Shown here: positions 7,634 through 14,595 of the stretch, piece by piece
How positions within the stretch are numbered: position 1 is the first letter of the stretch
Layout: the number at the start of each line of letters is the position of its first letter
NCBI GenBank assembly: GCA_903789505.1
Contig: CAIFEU010000001.1
Location: 43,950-67,848 of the forward strand
From: an uncultured Coriobacteriales bacterium
Lineage (GTDB): Bacteria; Actinomycetota; Coriobacteriia; Coriobacteriales; UMGS124
DNA length: 23,899 nt
Reading direction: 5' to 3'
The notes under the pieces: model-generated
The model's database searches: none
Seen by the model: only the letters and a program-made list of their open reading frames with translations
What the model was told of the DNA's origin: nothing
Translations under genes and position numbers: made by a program

Positions 7634-8005
7634 TTAGCCCCTCTTCTTCGCACCGATTTGACGACGCGGACCCTTGCGGGTACGAGCGTTGGTGTGGGTG
7701 CGCTGACCACGGACCGGGAGGCCCTTACGGTGACGCAGGCCACGATAGCAGCCGATGTCCATCAGGCGCTTGATGTTCTGACTCTGCTCGCGACGCAGGT
7801 CGCCCTCGATGACATAGCGGCCGTCGATGTAGTCGCGAATCTTGGTGATCTCGTCCTCAGTGAGGTCCTTGACGCGCGTGTCGGGGTTGACACCCGTCTC
7901 GGCGCAAATCTTCGTGGCGGTGGTGCGGCCGATTCCATAGATGTACGTCAAACCGATCTCAACGCGCTTCTCGCGCGGCAGGTCGACGCCAAAAATACGA
8001 GCCAA
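7634..8005 (-). CDS. rpsM: 30S ribosomal protein S13 (TTG start)
   Basis: S13 forms part of the 30S head and the intersubunit bridge. The product of about 123 residues begins ARIFGVDLPREKRVEIGLTY after the initiator, continues with the helix-two-turn-helix region IYGIGRTTA and the VEGDLRREQ-type segment (VIEGDLRREQSQNI), and ends GLPVRGQRTHTNARTRKG plus a basic tail. Family alignment places the start at a TTG at 8005, six bases after AAAGGGG; no ATG or GTG is available at that point, and the upstream in-frame sequence runs into the rpmJ coding region. Fourteen bases separate it from rpmJ. Confidence 0.96.
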   Translation of the reverse strand: MARIFGVDLPREKRVEIGLTYIYGIGRTTATKICAETGVNPDTRVKDLTEDEITKIRDYIDGRYVIEGDLRREQSQNIKRLMDIGCYRGLRHRKGLPVRGQRTHTNARTRKGPRRQIGAKKRG

Positions 8006-8019
8006 CGTTAACCCCTTTC

Positions 8020-8133
8020 CTAACCCTGGCGCTGCTTGTGGCGCGGGTTCTCGCACACCACCAGCACCTTGCCATGACGACGTACGATCTTGCACTTATC
8101 GCACATCTTCTTGACCGAAGGACGTACCTTCAT
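8020..8133 (-). CDS. rpmJ: 50S ribosomal protein L36
   Basis: This 37-codon gene encodes the smallest large-subunit protein, which binds 23S rRNA through a zinc finger. Translation gives MKVRPSVKKMCDKCK at the N terminus and ENPRHKQRQG at the C terminus. The zinc ligands Cys11, Cys14, Cys27 and His32 are all present, so it is the zinc-binding form. AAAGGA lies about seven bases upstream of the ATG. It is located between infA and rpsM as usual for this cluster, but its spacer from infA is an unusually long 244 nt. Confidence 0.97.
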   Translation of the reverse strand: MKVRPSVKKMCDKCKIVRRHGKVLVVCENPRHKQRQG

Positions 8134-8251
8134 CGCTCATTCCTTTCGGTGAGTCCTGCACGTACTATCTATTCGCCCAGCCGCAGACGTTATTGCCGAC
8201 TGATTGAATGCTGCCTTTGCAGGAAGTGCCAGTCCCGAGACAGCGCAAAGC

Positions 8252-8289
8252 TGGTTCCCTGCGCATCTACGGATGCCCGTCGGGAACCA
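8252..8289 (-). other. Two-tier hairpin in the infA-rpmJ spacer
   Basis: On the minus strand TGGTTCCC and GGGAACCA form an 8-bp outer stem. A 5-bp inner stem GCATC/GATGC with a CGTA loop sits inside a 5x3 internal loop. It is not followed by a U tract, so it is not a terminator. Neighbouring CCCGA/TCGGG complementarity offers an alternative fold. Confidence 0.5.
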
Positions 8290-8316
8290 TGTTGGGGACC
8301 TATCTCGCGCTCATTG

Positions 8317-8339
8317 CGTCGAACGGACTCCGTTCGACG
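8317..8339 (-). other. 10-bp perfect hairpin after infA
   Basis: CGTCGAACGG and CCGTTCGACG form a perfect 10-bp stem with a 3-nt loop, 38 bases beyond the infA stop. No T run follows on either strand. It may protect the 3' end of an infA transcript or be part of a structured rpmJ leader. Confidence 0.55.
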
Positions 8340-8377
8340 ATGCACCTATCCCTACCGACAACGCGTACATGAACACG

Positions 8378-8599
8378 TTATTTGTAGCGATAGGTAATGC
8401 GCCCGCGAGTGAGGTCATAGGGGGACAGTTCAATGACGACCTTGTCGCCAGGAAGGATTCGAATGTAGTTCATACGAATCTTTCCTGAGATGTGAGCCAG
8501 AACCGTGTGGCCGTTCTCGAGCTCGACCTTGAACATTGCATTCGGCAACGGCTCGACAACCGTTCCCTCGAGCTCGATTGCGTCCTCTCGCTTCGTCAC
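8378..8599 (-). CDS. infA: Translation initiation factor IF-1 (GTG start)
   Basis: IF-1 is a single OB-fold protein that blocks the 30S A site during initiation. The 73-residue product reads as the full family: KREDAIELEGTVVEPLPNAM, FKVELENGHTVLAHISGKIR, MNYIRILPGDKVVIELSPYD and LTRGRITYRYK. The start is a GTG; only a weak purine stretch (AGAAAG) precedes it, but the alignment leaves no other choice. It has its own promoter-like sequence just upstream (TTCACA-17-TACACT), which suggests a transcription start within the supercluster. Gaps of 226 nt to map and 244 nt to rpmJ isolate it more than usual. Confidence 0.97.
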   Translation of the reverse strand: MTKREDAIELEGTVVEPLPNAMFKVELENGHTVLAHISGKIRMNYIRILPGDKVVIELSPYDLTRGRITYRYK

Positions 8600-8637
8600 T
8601 GCACATCGCTTTCTGTTGGCAACAATAACGACTTGAT

Positions 8638-8666
8638 AGTGTACAACGTGCAGGCAGAGATGTGAA
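8638..8666 (-). promoter_or_regulatory. Sigma-70-type promoter for infA
   Basis: On the minus strand TTCACA (8661-8666) and TACACT (8638-8643) are separated by exactly 17 bases; five of six and four of six positions match the -35 and -10 consensus. The predicted start near 8632 gives a leader of about 32 nt. This is the best-matched promoter I found in the window. Confidence 0.6.
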
Positions 8667-8731
8667 ACGCAGCCCTCAAACCGTCATACATTCTTCCAAT
8701 GCAAAAGGGTCCCATCACATGACCAACACAT

Positions 8732-8764
8732 GCGGGCCCCCGGCGGGGCGGGGGCGGGGCCCGC
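8732..8764. other. GC-rich inverted repeat with G-quadruplex potential, map-infA spacer
   Basis: GCGGGCCCC (8732-8740) and GGGGCCCGC (8756-8764) form a 9-bp perfect stem. The plus strand of the loop and 3' arm holds G runs GGGG, GGGGG and GGGG separated by single C residues, plus an earlier GGG. On the minus-strand RNA this is a very stable hairpin without a following U tract. Confidence 0.6.
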
Positions 8765-8825
8765 CTGATTAGGTGTGGGCCACCCATACGGAGAAACGTT
8801 GATTGACCACCGCCCCTGATATTCC

Positions 8826-9622
8826 TCAGGTGGCGGCGTTCCTGCCCTCGTCCACGTCGAATGGGTCATGTCCTGGCTCGCACGTCGTGATAACCGGACC
8901 ATCCTCTGTGATCGCTATCGTGTTCTCGAAGTGCGCGGCGTACGACTCGTCATCGGTGACGACGGTCCAGCCGTTTGCCTTCGTGTGGACGTAGCGCTCC
9001 CCCAGCGTGATCATCGGCTCGATGGCGAGGCACATACCGACCTCCAGGCGAATGCCACGCCCCGCCTTGCCGTAGTTGGGGACGTCGGGCTCCTCGTGCA
9101 TGTTGTGGCCGATGCCATGACCCACATATCCACGCACGACGCCAAAGCCGTTCTCCTCGGCATGCGACTGAATCGCGTGGCCGATGTCCCCCAGGTGGTT
9201 ACCGGGGACCGCCTGTTCGATGCCAAGCCTCAGACAGTCGCGCGTGACCTCGAGCAGGGACTTGACCTCGTCGGAGACGTGGCCGACCGCAAACGTCCAG
9301 GCGTTGTCGCCCGCCCAGCCGCCGACATTGGCTCCCGTGTCAATCGAGAGGACATCCCCATCCTTCAGAACTCGCTTGCTGGAGGGGATGCCATGCACGA
9401 CCTCGTCGTTCACTGACGCGCATATCGATGCGGGAAAGCCGCCGTAGCCCTTGAAGCCGGGGACGCCACCGTGCGAGCGGAGAAGTCCTCGACGAAGCGG
9501 TCGATCTCCAGAGTGGAGACGCCAGGCTTCGCCATCTCTCCCGCACGGCGCAGGACCTCCTTCGAGAGCGCGCCGCAGACCTTGAGCCCCTCTATGTCCT
9601 GCGCGCTCTTGAGGCTAATCAT
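8826..9622 (-). pseudogene. map: Type I methionine aminopeptidase, split by an apparent 1-base deletion
   Basis: Map removes the initiator methionine from new proteins using two metal ions. The 5' part (from the ATG at 9622) reads ISLKSAQDIEGLKVCGALS to DRFVEDF, then shifts frame. The other frame reads RSHGGVPGFKGYGGFPA, ICASVNDEVVHGIPS and on to the stop at 8826. Restoring one base between 9481 and 9482 (DF-Ile-RSHGGVPG) rebuilds a normal ~265-residue enzyme. All five metal ligands are intact in the 3' part: Asp of SIDTGA, Asp of AGDNAW, His of GHGIGH, Glu of AIEPM and Glu of HFENT. The ATG overlaps the adk stop by 8 bases, typical of coupling. The rest of the gene shows no decay, so a sequencing indel is the likeliest cause; a true lesion would need a second map copy. 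Confidence 0.85.
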
Positions 9623-10244
9623 GGGAGATGGCGGCCTTTACGTCTGCATAGACCTGGTCGACGTCGCGGTTGCCGTCTACACGGACAAGGACGCCTGCGC
9701 CCGAGTAATAGTCGATGAGAGGCGCCGTCGAGTTCTCGTACACCGCGAGACGATTCTTGATGGTCTCGGGCTTGTCGTCGTCACGCTGGTACATCTCTCC
9801 CCCGCAGACCGGGCAGGCGGCGTCGGAGGCGGTGCCAGCATGACCGCATGAACGGCAGACGCGACGCGAGGAGAGGCGCTCGACAATAACGTCAGCAGGG
9901 ACCTCGATGGCAAGAGCGCAGTCGATGGAGCGGCCGTCCTGCGATAGGGCGGCGTCGAGCGCTGCAGCCTGCGCCGTGGTGCGAGGGAAGCCGTCCAGGA
10001 TGAACCCGCGACGAGCGTCGTCTTGCGAGAGGCGGTCCTTCATGAGGTCAATGATGAGGTTGTCGGGAACCAGCTCGCCGGCATCCATGAAGCCCTTGGC
10101 CTTCTTTCCCAGAGGGGTGCCCTCCTTGACGGCAGCGCGAAGGATGTCACCCGTTGAGATGTGCGGAATCCCGAACTCATTCACCAGACGCTCAGACTGC
10201 GTTCCCTTGCCAGCACCGGGAGCACCAAGCAGGACGATGTTCAA
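9615..10244 (-). CDS. adk: Adenylate kinase (zinc-LID type, TTG start)
   Basis: Adk interconverts ATP plus AMP and two ADP. The product of about 209 residues has the P-loop GAPGAGKGT (7-15), the AMP-site STGDILR, GFPRT (85-89) and a LID with four cysteines at about 130, 133, 144 and 147. These indicate a zinc-binding LID as in Gram-positive enzymes, although the gap between the two Cys pairs (10 residues) is shorter than the usual 16. The start is set at a TTG (10244) giving MNIVLLGAPG: AAGGAGG ends five bases before it. An upstream ATG at 10262 would include that ribosome binding site as codons and has none of its own. It follows secY and overlaps map by 8 bases. Confidence 0.95.
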   Translation of the reverse strand: MNIVLLGAPGAGKGTQSERLVNEFGIPHISTGDILRAAVKEGTPLGKKAKGFMDAGELVPDNLIIDLMKDRLSQDDARRGFILDGFPRTTAQAAALDAALSQDGRSIDCALAIEVPADVIVERLSSRRVCRSCGHAGTASDAACPVCGGEMYQRDDDKPETIKNRLAVYENSTAPLIDYYSGAGVLVRVDGNRDVDQVYADVKAAISHD

Positions 10245-10272
10245 GACTGCCTCCTTTGGCATTGACGAGAAA

Positions 10273-10304
10273 GGGCGCCCGCCGTGAACATCTGGCGGGC
10301 GCCC
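10273..10304 (-). terminator. Strong hairpin with short T tract in the adk leader (terminator or attenuator)
   Basis: An 11-bp perfect stem (GGGCGCCCGCC with GGCGGGCGCCC) around a 10-nt loop is followed on the minus strand by TTTCTCGT. It lies between secY and adk, immediately ahead of the adk ribosome binding site. It could end secY transcripts or, for transcripts from the -10 box just upstream, form a hairpin within a few bases of the 5' end. Confidence 0.55.
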
Positions 10305-10316
10305 GACGGTGCCTTG

Positions 10317-10322
10317 ATTATA
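10317..10322 (-). promoter_or_regulatory. Consensus -10 box upstream of adk
   Basis: A perfect TATAAT sits on the minus strand in the 152-nt secY-adk gap. The -35 side is weak (TTTGGT at 15-nt spacing at best), and there is no extended TGn. A start near 10310 would put the leader hairpin at about position +6. Confidence 0.45.
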
Positions 10323-10396
10323 GGTAATCGACCTGTAACCAAACTGTCCAAACCAAATTCGACCACCAAGCGACTACAAGAGCGGATTCCGAGAAG

Positions 10397-11686
10397 CTAC
10401 TTGAAGAAGCCCTCGTAGTTATGCATCTTGAGCTGGCTTTCGACCTTGCTCATCGTGTCGAGCGCAACCCCCACCATAATCAGGATCGACGTTCCGCCAA
10501 AAGCCTGGATCAGCGTGTTGTTCGTGAAGTAGAACAGCACGGAGGGCAGAATGGCGATGATCGCAATGAAGATTGCTCCCGGCAGCGTGATGTGGTTCAG
10601 CACGTTCTTGATGTAACGAGCGGTCGCGACGCCAGGCCGAACGCCCGGGATGAAGCCCCCCTGACGCTTGAGATTGTCTGCAGTGTCCTCCGGGTTGAAC
10701 ACCATGGCGGTGTAGAAGTACGCGAAGAACACGATGAGGACGGCACTCAGAATCCAGTTCAACCATCCCGCGGACACCGCATTGGACACCACCTGAATCC
10801 AGCCCACGTTCGGGAAGAAGACCGCAAGCTGGGCGGGGATGTACAGCAGCGAGGAAGCGAAGATGATCGGGATGACGCCTGCAGTGTTGACCTTGATGGG
10901 CAGATACGTGCTCTGCCCGCCCATCATCCTGCGACCGCTCACTCGCTTGGCATACGTCACGGGAATGCGACGCTGCCCGCGCTCGACATAGATGATCGGC
11001 GGAATCACGACGAGGATGACCAGCACGATCAGAATCGTGATGAGCGCCCCGTAGGAGGACGTCTCGATCGACGAGAAGATGGCGCCGGGAAGCCTCGCCA
11101 TGATGTTGGCAAAGATGATCAGCGACATCCCGTTGCCGATACCGTGCTGGGTGATAAGCTCGCCCATCCACATGATCAGCATCGAACCGACGACAAACCC
11201 GAAGATGATCACGATGTCCATGAAGAACTCGGGCAGGCCCGTCGACGCAAACGAGATGCCGTACTGATCGCTCTTGAAGAGAAGCAGATAGCCAATTGCG
11301 TTGATGAGCGACAGACCGATGGTCAGGTAGCGCGTGTACTGCGTGATCCTGCGCTGGCCCATCTCCCCCTCCTTGGCGAGGGAGCGAAGGGACGGCACCA
11401 CGGACTGCATCATCTGCAGGATGATCGATGCAGTGATGTAGGGCATGATGCCGAGCGAGAACAGCGAGACATACGACAGCGCGCCGCCCGAGAACAGGTT
11501 CAGGAGCGCCATGGTGTTGGCCATTCCCGAATCAGAGCTCTCGAACTGGCTCACCAAACCCTGAAAGGGGATGCCCGGGAGCGGGATGTAGCATCCCACT
11601 CGGTACAGCAGGATGATTCCGATGGTGAACAGAATCTTCTTGCGCAGCTCAGGCACCCTAAACGCATTCAGGAAGGCTTCTAGCAC
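10397..11686 (-). CDS. secY: Preprotein translocase channel subunit SecY
   Basis: SecY is the inner-membrane channel through which SecA or the ribosome pushes unfolded proteins. The 429-residue protein has ten hydrophobic segments in the family pattern, the plug region after GCYIPLPGIP (31-40), the conserved GELITQHGIGNGMSLIIF loop-helix (175-192), the cytosolic ERGQRRIPVTYAKR loop (235-248) and NPEDTADNLKRQGGFIPG (331-348), which contacts SecA and the ribosome. It starts with a GTG lying inside the end of rplO (7-base overlap), with AGAGAAG upstream, so translation is probably coupled. It closes the spc segment. A hairpin and a new -10 box follow before adk. Confidence 0.98.
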   Translation of the reverse strand: MLEAFLNAFRVPELRKKILFTIGIILLYRVGCYIPLPGIPFQGLVSQFESSDSGMANTMALLNLFSGGALSYVSLFSLGIMPYITASIILQMMQSVVPSLRSLAKEGEMGQRRITQYTRYLTIGLSLINAIGYLLLFKSDQYGISFASTGLPEFFMDIVIIFGFVVGSMLIMWMGELITQHGIGNGMSLIIFANIMARLPGAIFSSIETSSYGALITILIVLVILVVIPPIIYVERGQRRIPVTYAKRVSGRRMMGGQSTYLPIKVNTAGVIPIIFASSLLYIPAQLAVFFPNVGWIQVVSNAVSAGWLNWILSAVLIVFFAYFYTAMVFNPEDTADNLKRQGGFIPGVRPGVATARYIKNVLNHITLPGAIFIAIIAILPSVLFYFTNNTLIQAFGGTSILIMVGVALDTMSKVESQLKMHNYEGFFK

Positions 11687-12129
11687 GGCTTCTCTACCGT
11701 CCCTCCGGCGGCCTCAATCTTGGCCTGGGCAGACGCGGAGACCTTGTCGACGCGCACCGTGAGCTTCTTGGTGATGTCGCCATCACCGAGCACCTTGACC
11801 AGGGTCGAGGGCTTCTTGATGACGTTCTTGGAAAGAAGAGCCTCGTTGTCGACGACATCGCCGTCGTTGAAGAGCTCCTCAAGGCGAGAGACGTTCACCG
11901 GCGCATACTCGACGCGGTTGATGTTCGTGAAGCCGGGAAGCTTAGGAAGGCGCATGGCCAGCTTCATCTGGCCGCCCTCGAAGCCCGGGCCCTTGCCGCC
12001 GCCAGAGCGGGACTTCTGGCCCTTCTGGCCGCGACCGGCGGTGGTGCCGCCCTTGCCGGAGTTGCCACGGCCGACGCGCTTGCGCTTCTTGTTCGAACCC
12101 GGGGCCGGGTACAGATCGTTAATCTGCAT
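11680..12129 (-). CDS. rplO: 50S ribosomal protein L15
   Basis: L15 is a late-assembly large-subunit protein whose long basic arm penetrates 23S rRNA. The 149-residue product has the Gly/Arg/Lys-rich extension (KKRKRVGRGNSGKGGTTAGR, GQKGQKSRSG) followed by FEGGQMKLAMRLPKLPGF and the globular C-terminal domain (KVLGDGDITKKLTVRVDKVS). It lies ten bases after rpmD, and its last codons overlap the secY start. Confidence 0.98.
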   Translation of the reverse strand: MQINDLYPAPGSNKKRKRVGRGNSGKGGTTAGRGQKGQKSRSGGGKGPGFEGGQMKLAMRLPKLPGFTNINRVEYAPVNVSRLEELFNDGDVVDNEALLSKNVIKKPSTLVKVLGDGDITKKLTVRVDKVSASAQAKIEAAGGTVEKPC

Positions 12130-12139
12130 GACAGAACTC

Positions 12140-12331
12140 CTAATCTTCCTCGACCTCGACGAGGTGACGAACCTTGAGGATCATTCCGCGGATGCTGGGA
12201 TTGTCCTCGTGCTCGACGACGTCGCCGATATGGTGAAGGCCAAGAGAACGCAGGGTGTCGCCCTGGTCCTTGGGGTTGCCAATCTTGCTCCTGACCTGCT
12301 TGATGCGCAGGGTCTTGGTCTTCTCAGCCAT
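12140..12331 (-). CDS. rpmD: 50S ribosomal protein L30
   Basis: A 63-residue L30 with the core TLRIKQVRSKIGNPKDQGDT, LRSLGLHHIGDVVEHEDNPS and RGMILKVRHLVEVEE. It lacks the C-terminal extension of archaeal and eukaryotic L30 homologues. Two bases separate its ATG from the rpsE stop, so it is read as part of a tightly packed rplR-rpsE-rpmD-rplO block. Confidence 0.98.
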   Translation of the reverse strand: MAEKTKTLRIKQVRSKIGNPKDQGDTLRSLGLHHIGDVVEHEDNPSIRGMILKVRHLVEVEED

Positions 12332-12333
12332 GG

Positions 12334-12870
12334 TTAGTCGCTCTCCTTACCGACGAACATCTCGCCGACGGTCATGCCGCGACGCGCAGCCGTCTGCTCG
12401 GGCCTCTCCAGACGGGAGAAGCCGTCGGCAGCGGCCTTGATGATGTTCATAGAGTTGCTGGTGCCCAGGGACTTCGAGATGATGTTCTCGATGCCGGCGA
12501 GCTCGCACAGAGCGCGAACGGGGCCGCCAGCCAGGACGCCGGTACCGGGGACCGCCGGACGCAGGACGACGCGGCCGGCGCCGAAGTGGCCCTCGACCTC
12601 GTGGGGAATGGTCCCCTCGTCGGTGACGGGAATGAAGAACATGTTCTTCTTGGCATCCTCGACGGCCTTGCGGATTGCCAGCGGGACCTCGGCCGACTTG
12701 CCCATGCCGATGCCCACGTTGCCCTTGCCGTCGCCGACGACGACCAGCGCGGAGAGCGACATGCGGCGGCCGCCCTTGACGGTCTTGGAGACGCGGTTGA
12801 TGAAGACGACACGCTCCTGGAGTTCGGGCTGCCCGGAGTTGTCCTTGTTCTGCTGATGGTTACGAGGCAT
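12334..12870 (-). CDS. rpsE: 30S ribosomal protein S5
   Basis: S5 lies at the mRNA entry site and affects decoding accuracy and the S4-S5 interface. The 178-residue product has the double-stranded RNA-binding fold (ERVVFINRVSKTVKGGRRM, SALVVVGDGKGNVGIGMGKS) and the C-terminal beta-alpha domain (RVVLRPAVPGTGVLAGGPVR, AGIENIISKSLGTSN). The ATG has AGGAGG ten bases upstream. It starts 14 bases after rplR. Confidence 0.98.
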   Translation of the reverse strand: MPRNHQQNKDNSGQPELQERVVFINRVSKTVKGGRRMSLSALVVVGDGKGNVGIGMGKSAEVPLAIRKAVEDAKKNMFFIPVTDEGTIPHEVEGHFGAGRVVLRPAVPGTGVLAGGPVRALCELAGIENIISKSLGTSNSMNIIKAAADGFSRLERPEQTAARRGMTVGEMFVGKESD

Positions 12871-12884
12871 TCTCTTGTATCCTC

Positions 12885-13253
12885 CTAGAATTCCAGACCC
12901 GCATTGCGGGCACCATCGGCCAGAGCAGCGACACGACCGTGATACAGGTGGCCACCACGGTCGAAGCAGACCTTCGTGACGCCAGCCTCAACGGCACGCT
13001 TGCCGATGAGGTCGCCCACGAACTGCGCGGCCTCCTTGTTGGAGCCCAGCTTGCCAGTAGCGCGGAACTCGGCATCGAGCGTGGACGCAGAGCAAATCGT
13101 GGTGTGCGTCTCATCGTTGATGACCTGAGCGTAGATGTTGGCGTTCGTGCGGTTCACGCACAGGCGGGGGCGATCGGCGGTGCCGAAGACCTTACCGCGA
13201 ACGCGACGATGACGACGAGCGAGACGCTCGGTCTTCGCCTTGGTCTTGTCCAT
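12885..13253 (-). CDS. rplR: 50S ribosomal protein L18
   Basis: L18 binds 5S rRNA together with L5. The 122-residue product has the basic N terminus (TERLARRHRRVRGKVFG), DRPRLCVNRTNANIYAQVI, and the C-terminal KVCFDRGGHLYHGRVAALAD. The ATG at 13253 has GAGGAG seven bases upstream; an in-frame start nine codons earlier has no such site. It lies 67 bases after rplF, a gap in which I see no strong structure. Confidence 0.97.
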   Translation of the reverse strand: MDKTKAKTERLARRHRRVRGKVFGTADRPRLCVNRTNANIYAQVINDETHTTICSASTLDAEFRATGKLGSNKEAAQFVGDLIGKRAVEAGVTKVCFDRGGHLYHGRVAALADGARNAGLEF

Positions 13254-13320
13254 TGTTGAACTCCTCGCATCGAGTCCCACCTTACAGGGTGAGACGACCT
13301 AGTTGCACGGCACGGAAAGA

Positions 13321-13857
13321 CTACTTGGCGGCCTTGCCGAGCTTGCGGCGGACATGCTCGCCCTCATAGCGGATGCCCTTGCCCTTGTAGGGCTCGGGGG
13401 GGCGCTTCATGCGGATGTCGGCGGCAACCTGCCCGACGCGCTGGTTGTCGATGCCGTGCACGATGATGTGCGTGTTGTCGGGGCACTCGAAGGAGATGTT
13501 CTCCTCGGGAACGACGATGACCGGGTGCGAATAGCCCAGCGAGAGCTCGAGGTTGGCGCCCTTCAGCGCCGCGCGGTAGCCGACGCCCTGCAGCTCGAGC
13601 TTCTTGGTGAAGCCGGTCGAAACGCCCACGATCATGTTGTTGATCAGCGTGCGGGTCAGACCATGCAGCGAGCGGGCAGTGCGGGAGTCATCGGGACGGG
13701 TGACGAGAATCTCGTCCCCCTCACGGGTGATCGTGAGAATGTCGCTGAAGGTCCTCGAGAGTTCGCCCTTGGGGCCCTTGGCGGTGACGGTCGAACCATC
13801 GATCTTTACGTCCACGCCAGCGGGGACCGGGATGGGCTGCTTACCGATTCGAGACAC
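13321..13857 (-). CDS. rplF: 50S ribosomal protein L6
   Basis: L6 lies near the sarcin-ricin loop and the factor-binding site. The 178-residue product contains two repeats of the L6 fold: MSRIGKQPIPVPAGV to RTARSLHGLTRTLINNMIVG, then LELQGVGYRAALKG to the signature RPPEPYKGKGIRYEGEHVR near the C terminus. It lies 26 bases after rpsH and is followed by rplR, as in a normal spc operon. Confidence 0.98.
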   Translation of the reverse strand: MSRIGKQPIPVPAGVDVKIDGSTVTAKGPKGELSRTFSDILTITREGDEILVTRPDDSRTARSLHGLTRTLINNMIVGVSTGFTKKLELQGVGYRAALKGANLELSLGYSHPVIVVPEENISFECPDNTHIIVHGIDNQRVGQVAADIRMKRPPEPYKGKGIRYEGEHVRRKLGKAAK

Positions 13858-13883
13858 GGTGGTTGCTCCTTTCTCAGTCCGCG

Positions 13884-14282
13884 TTACCAGACGTAAGCGA
13901 TGATCTCGCCGCCGACGCCAATCCTGCGCGCGTCGCGGTCGGTCATAACGCCCTTGGAAGTGGAAACGATGGCGATGCCAAGCCCGCCGAGAACGCGAGG
14001 CAGGTCCTCCTTGCGGGAATAGATGCGCAGACCGGGCTTGGAGATGCGCTTAATCCCGCGGATGGTCTTGGCACGGCGCTCACCGTACTTGAGAGTGATG
14101 ACGAGGTCGTCATGAGGCTTACCGGGCTCGACGACGTAGTCGGCGATATAACCCTCTTCCTTCATGACACGAGCGATCTCGACGAGCTTCTTGCTCGAAG
14201 GCATCGAGACCGTGGCCTTGTTCGCAGAATTCGCGTTACGAATACGCGTGAGCATATCTGCGATCGGGTCGCTCAGATTCAT
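13884..14282 (-). CDS. rpsH: 30S ribosomal protein S8
   Basis: S8 binds 16S helix 21 and, in E. coli, represses the spc operon by binding mRNA near the rplE start. The 132-residue product shows DPIADMLTRIRNANSANKA, the ISKPGLRIYSRKEDLPRVLG segment and the RNA-binding GLGIAIVSTSKGVMTDRDAR signature, ending GGEIIAYVW. GGAGG precedes the ATG. The possible autoregulatory target ahead of rplE is listed as a finding. Confidence 0.98.
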   Translation of the reverse strand: MNLSDPIADMLTRIRNANSANKATVSMPSSKKLVEIARVMKEEGYIADYVVEPGKPHDDLVITLKYGERRAKTIRGIKRISKPGLRIYSRKEDLPRVLGGLGIAIVSTSKGVMTDRDARRIGVGGEIIAYVW

Positions 14283-14310
14283 TGATATCCTCCTATGGTT
14301 CTTGATGAGA

Positions 14311-14359
14311 CTGTCCGCCGGTACGCGTCCACTCGTAGCGGAAACGCCTGTTCGGACAG
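14311..14359 (-). other. Weak hairpin in the rpsZ-rpsH spacer
   Basis: CTGTCCG (14311-14317) and CGGACAG (14353-14359) could pair across a 35-nt loop in the 92-nt spacer. A competing smaller hairpin (CCTGT/ACAGG, 14347-14360) shares the right arm. No U tract follows. The support is modest. Confidence 0.3.
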
Positions 14360-14374
14360 GCCCTGGCTCTGCGC

Positions 14375-14560
14375 TTACCAGCTGGCCTTGCGGACGCCAG
14401 GGAGTTCGCCATTGCTCGCAAGCTCACGGAAGCACACACGGCACAGACCGAACTGACGGTAGTATGCACGCGGACGTCCGCAACGCATGCAGCGGTTGTG
14501 CTGACGCGTCGAGAACTTCGGCTCACGCTTTGCGGCGGCGATCATCGACTTCTTAGCCAC
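14375..14560 (-). CDS. rpsZ: 30S ribosomal protein S14, zinc-binding short form
   Basis: The 61-residue S14 of the type Z (C-plus) kind, part of the 30S head near S3 and S10. The zinc ligands are Cys24, Cys27, Cys40 and Cys43 in CMRCGRPRAYYRQFGLCRVC, followed by FRELASNGELPGVRKASW. It sits between rplE and rpsH, the usual position for the zinc form; a longer zinc-free S14 might exist elsewhere in the genome. Confidence 0.97.
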   Translation of the reverse strand: MAKKSMIAAAKREPKFSTRQHNRCMRCGRPRAYYRQFGLCRVCFRELASNGELPGVRKASW

Positions 14561-14595
14561 TCTTCCTCCTTTGCTGATGCTCGTACACCCTCAAC

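Noticed and set aside
8134..8377. tRNA or T-box element in the infA-rpmJ spacer
   Set aside because: No cloverleaf with GTTC-type T-arm and no T-box core could be found; the stems present do not fit either fold.
8596..8787. Short minus-strand frame in the map-infA spacer (including a 31-codon ATG form)
   Set aside because: Overlaps the infA start and the predicted infA promoter, has no properly spaced ribosome binding site and no recognisable product.
9410..9622. Stand-alone 70-residue gene at the map 5' end
   Set aside because: Its first 47 residues are the normal Map N terminus; the remainder is out-of-frame translation after the one-base lesion.
10245..10262. ATG start six codons upstream for adk
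   Set aside because: The extra codons are themselves the AAGGAGG ribosome binding site, and the family begins at M-x-I-x-L-L-G, which fits the TTG.
10421..11683. Long plus-strand open frame (420 codons) opposite secY
   Set aside because: Antisense shadow of secY; the product is His/Asp/Arg-rich without family features, and no ribosome binding site supports it.
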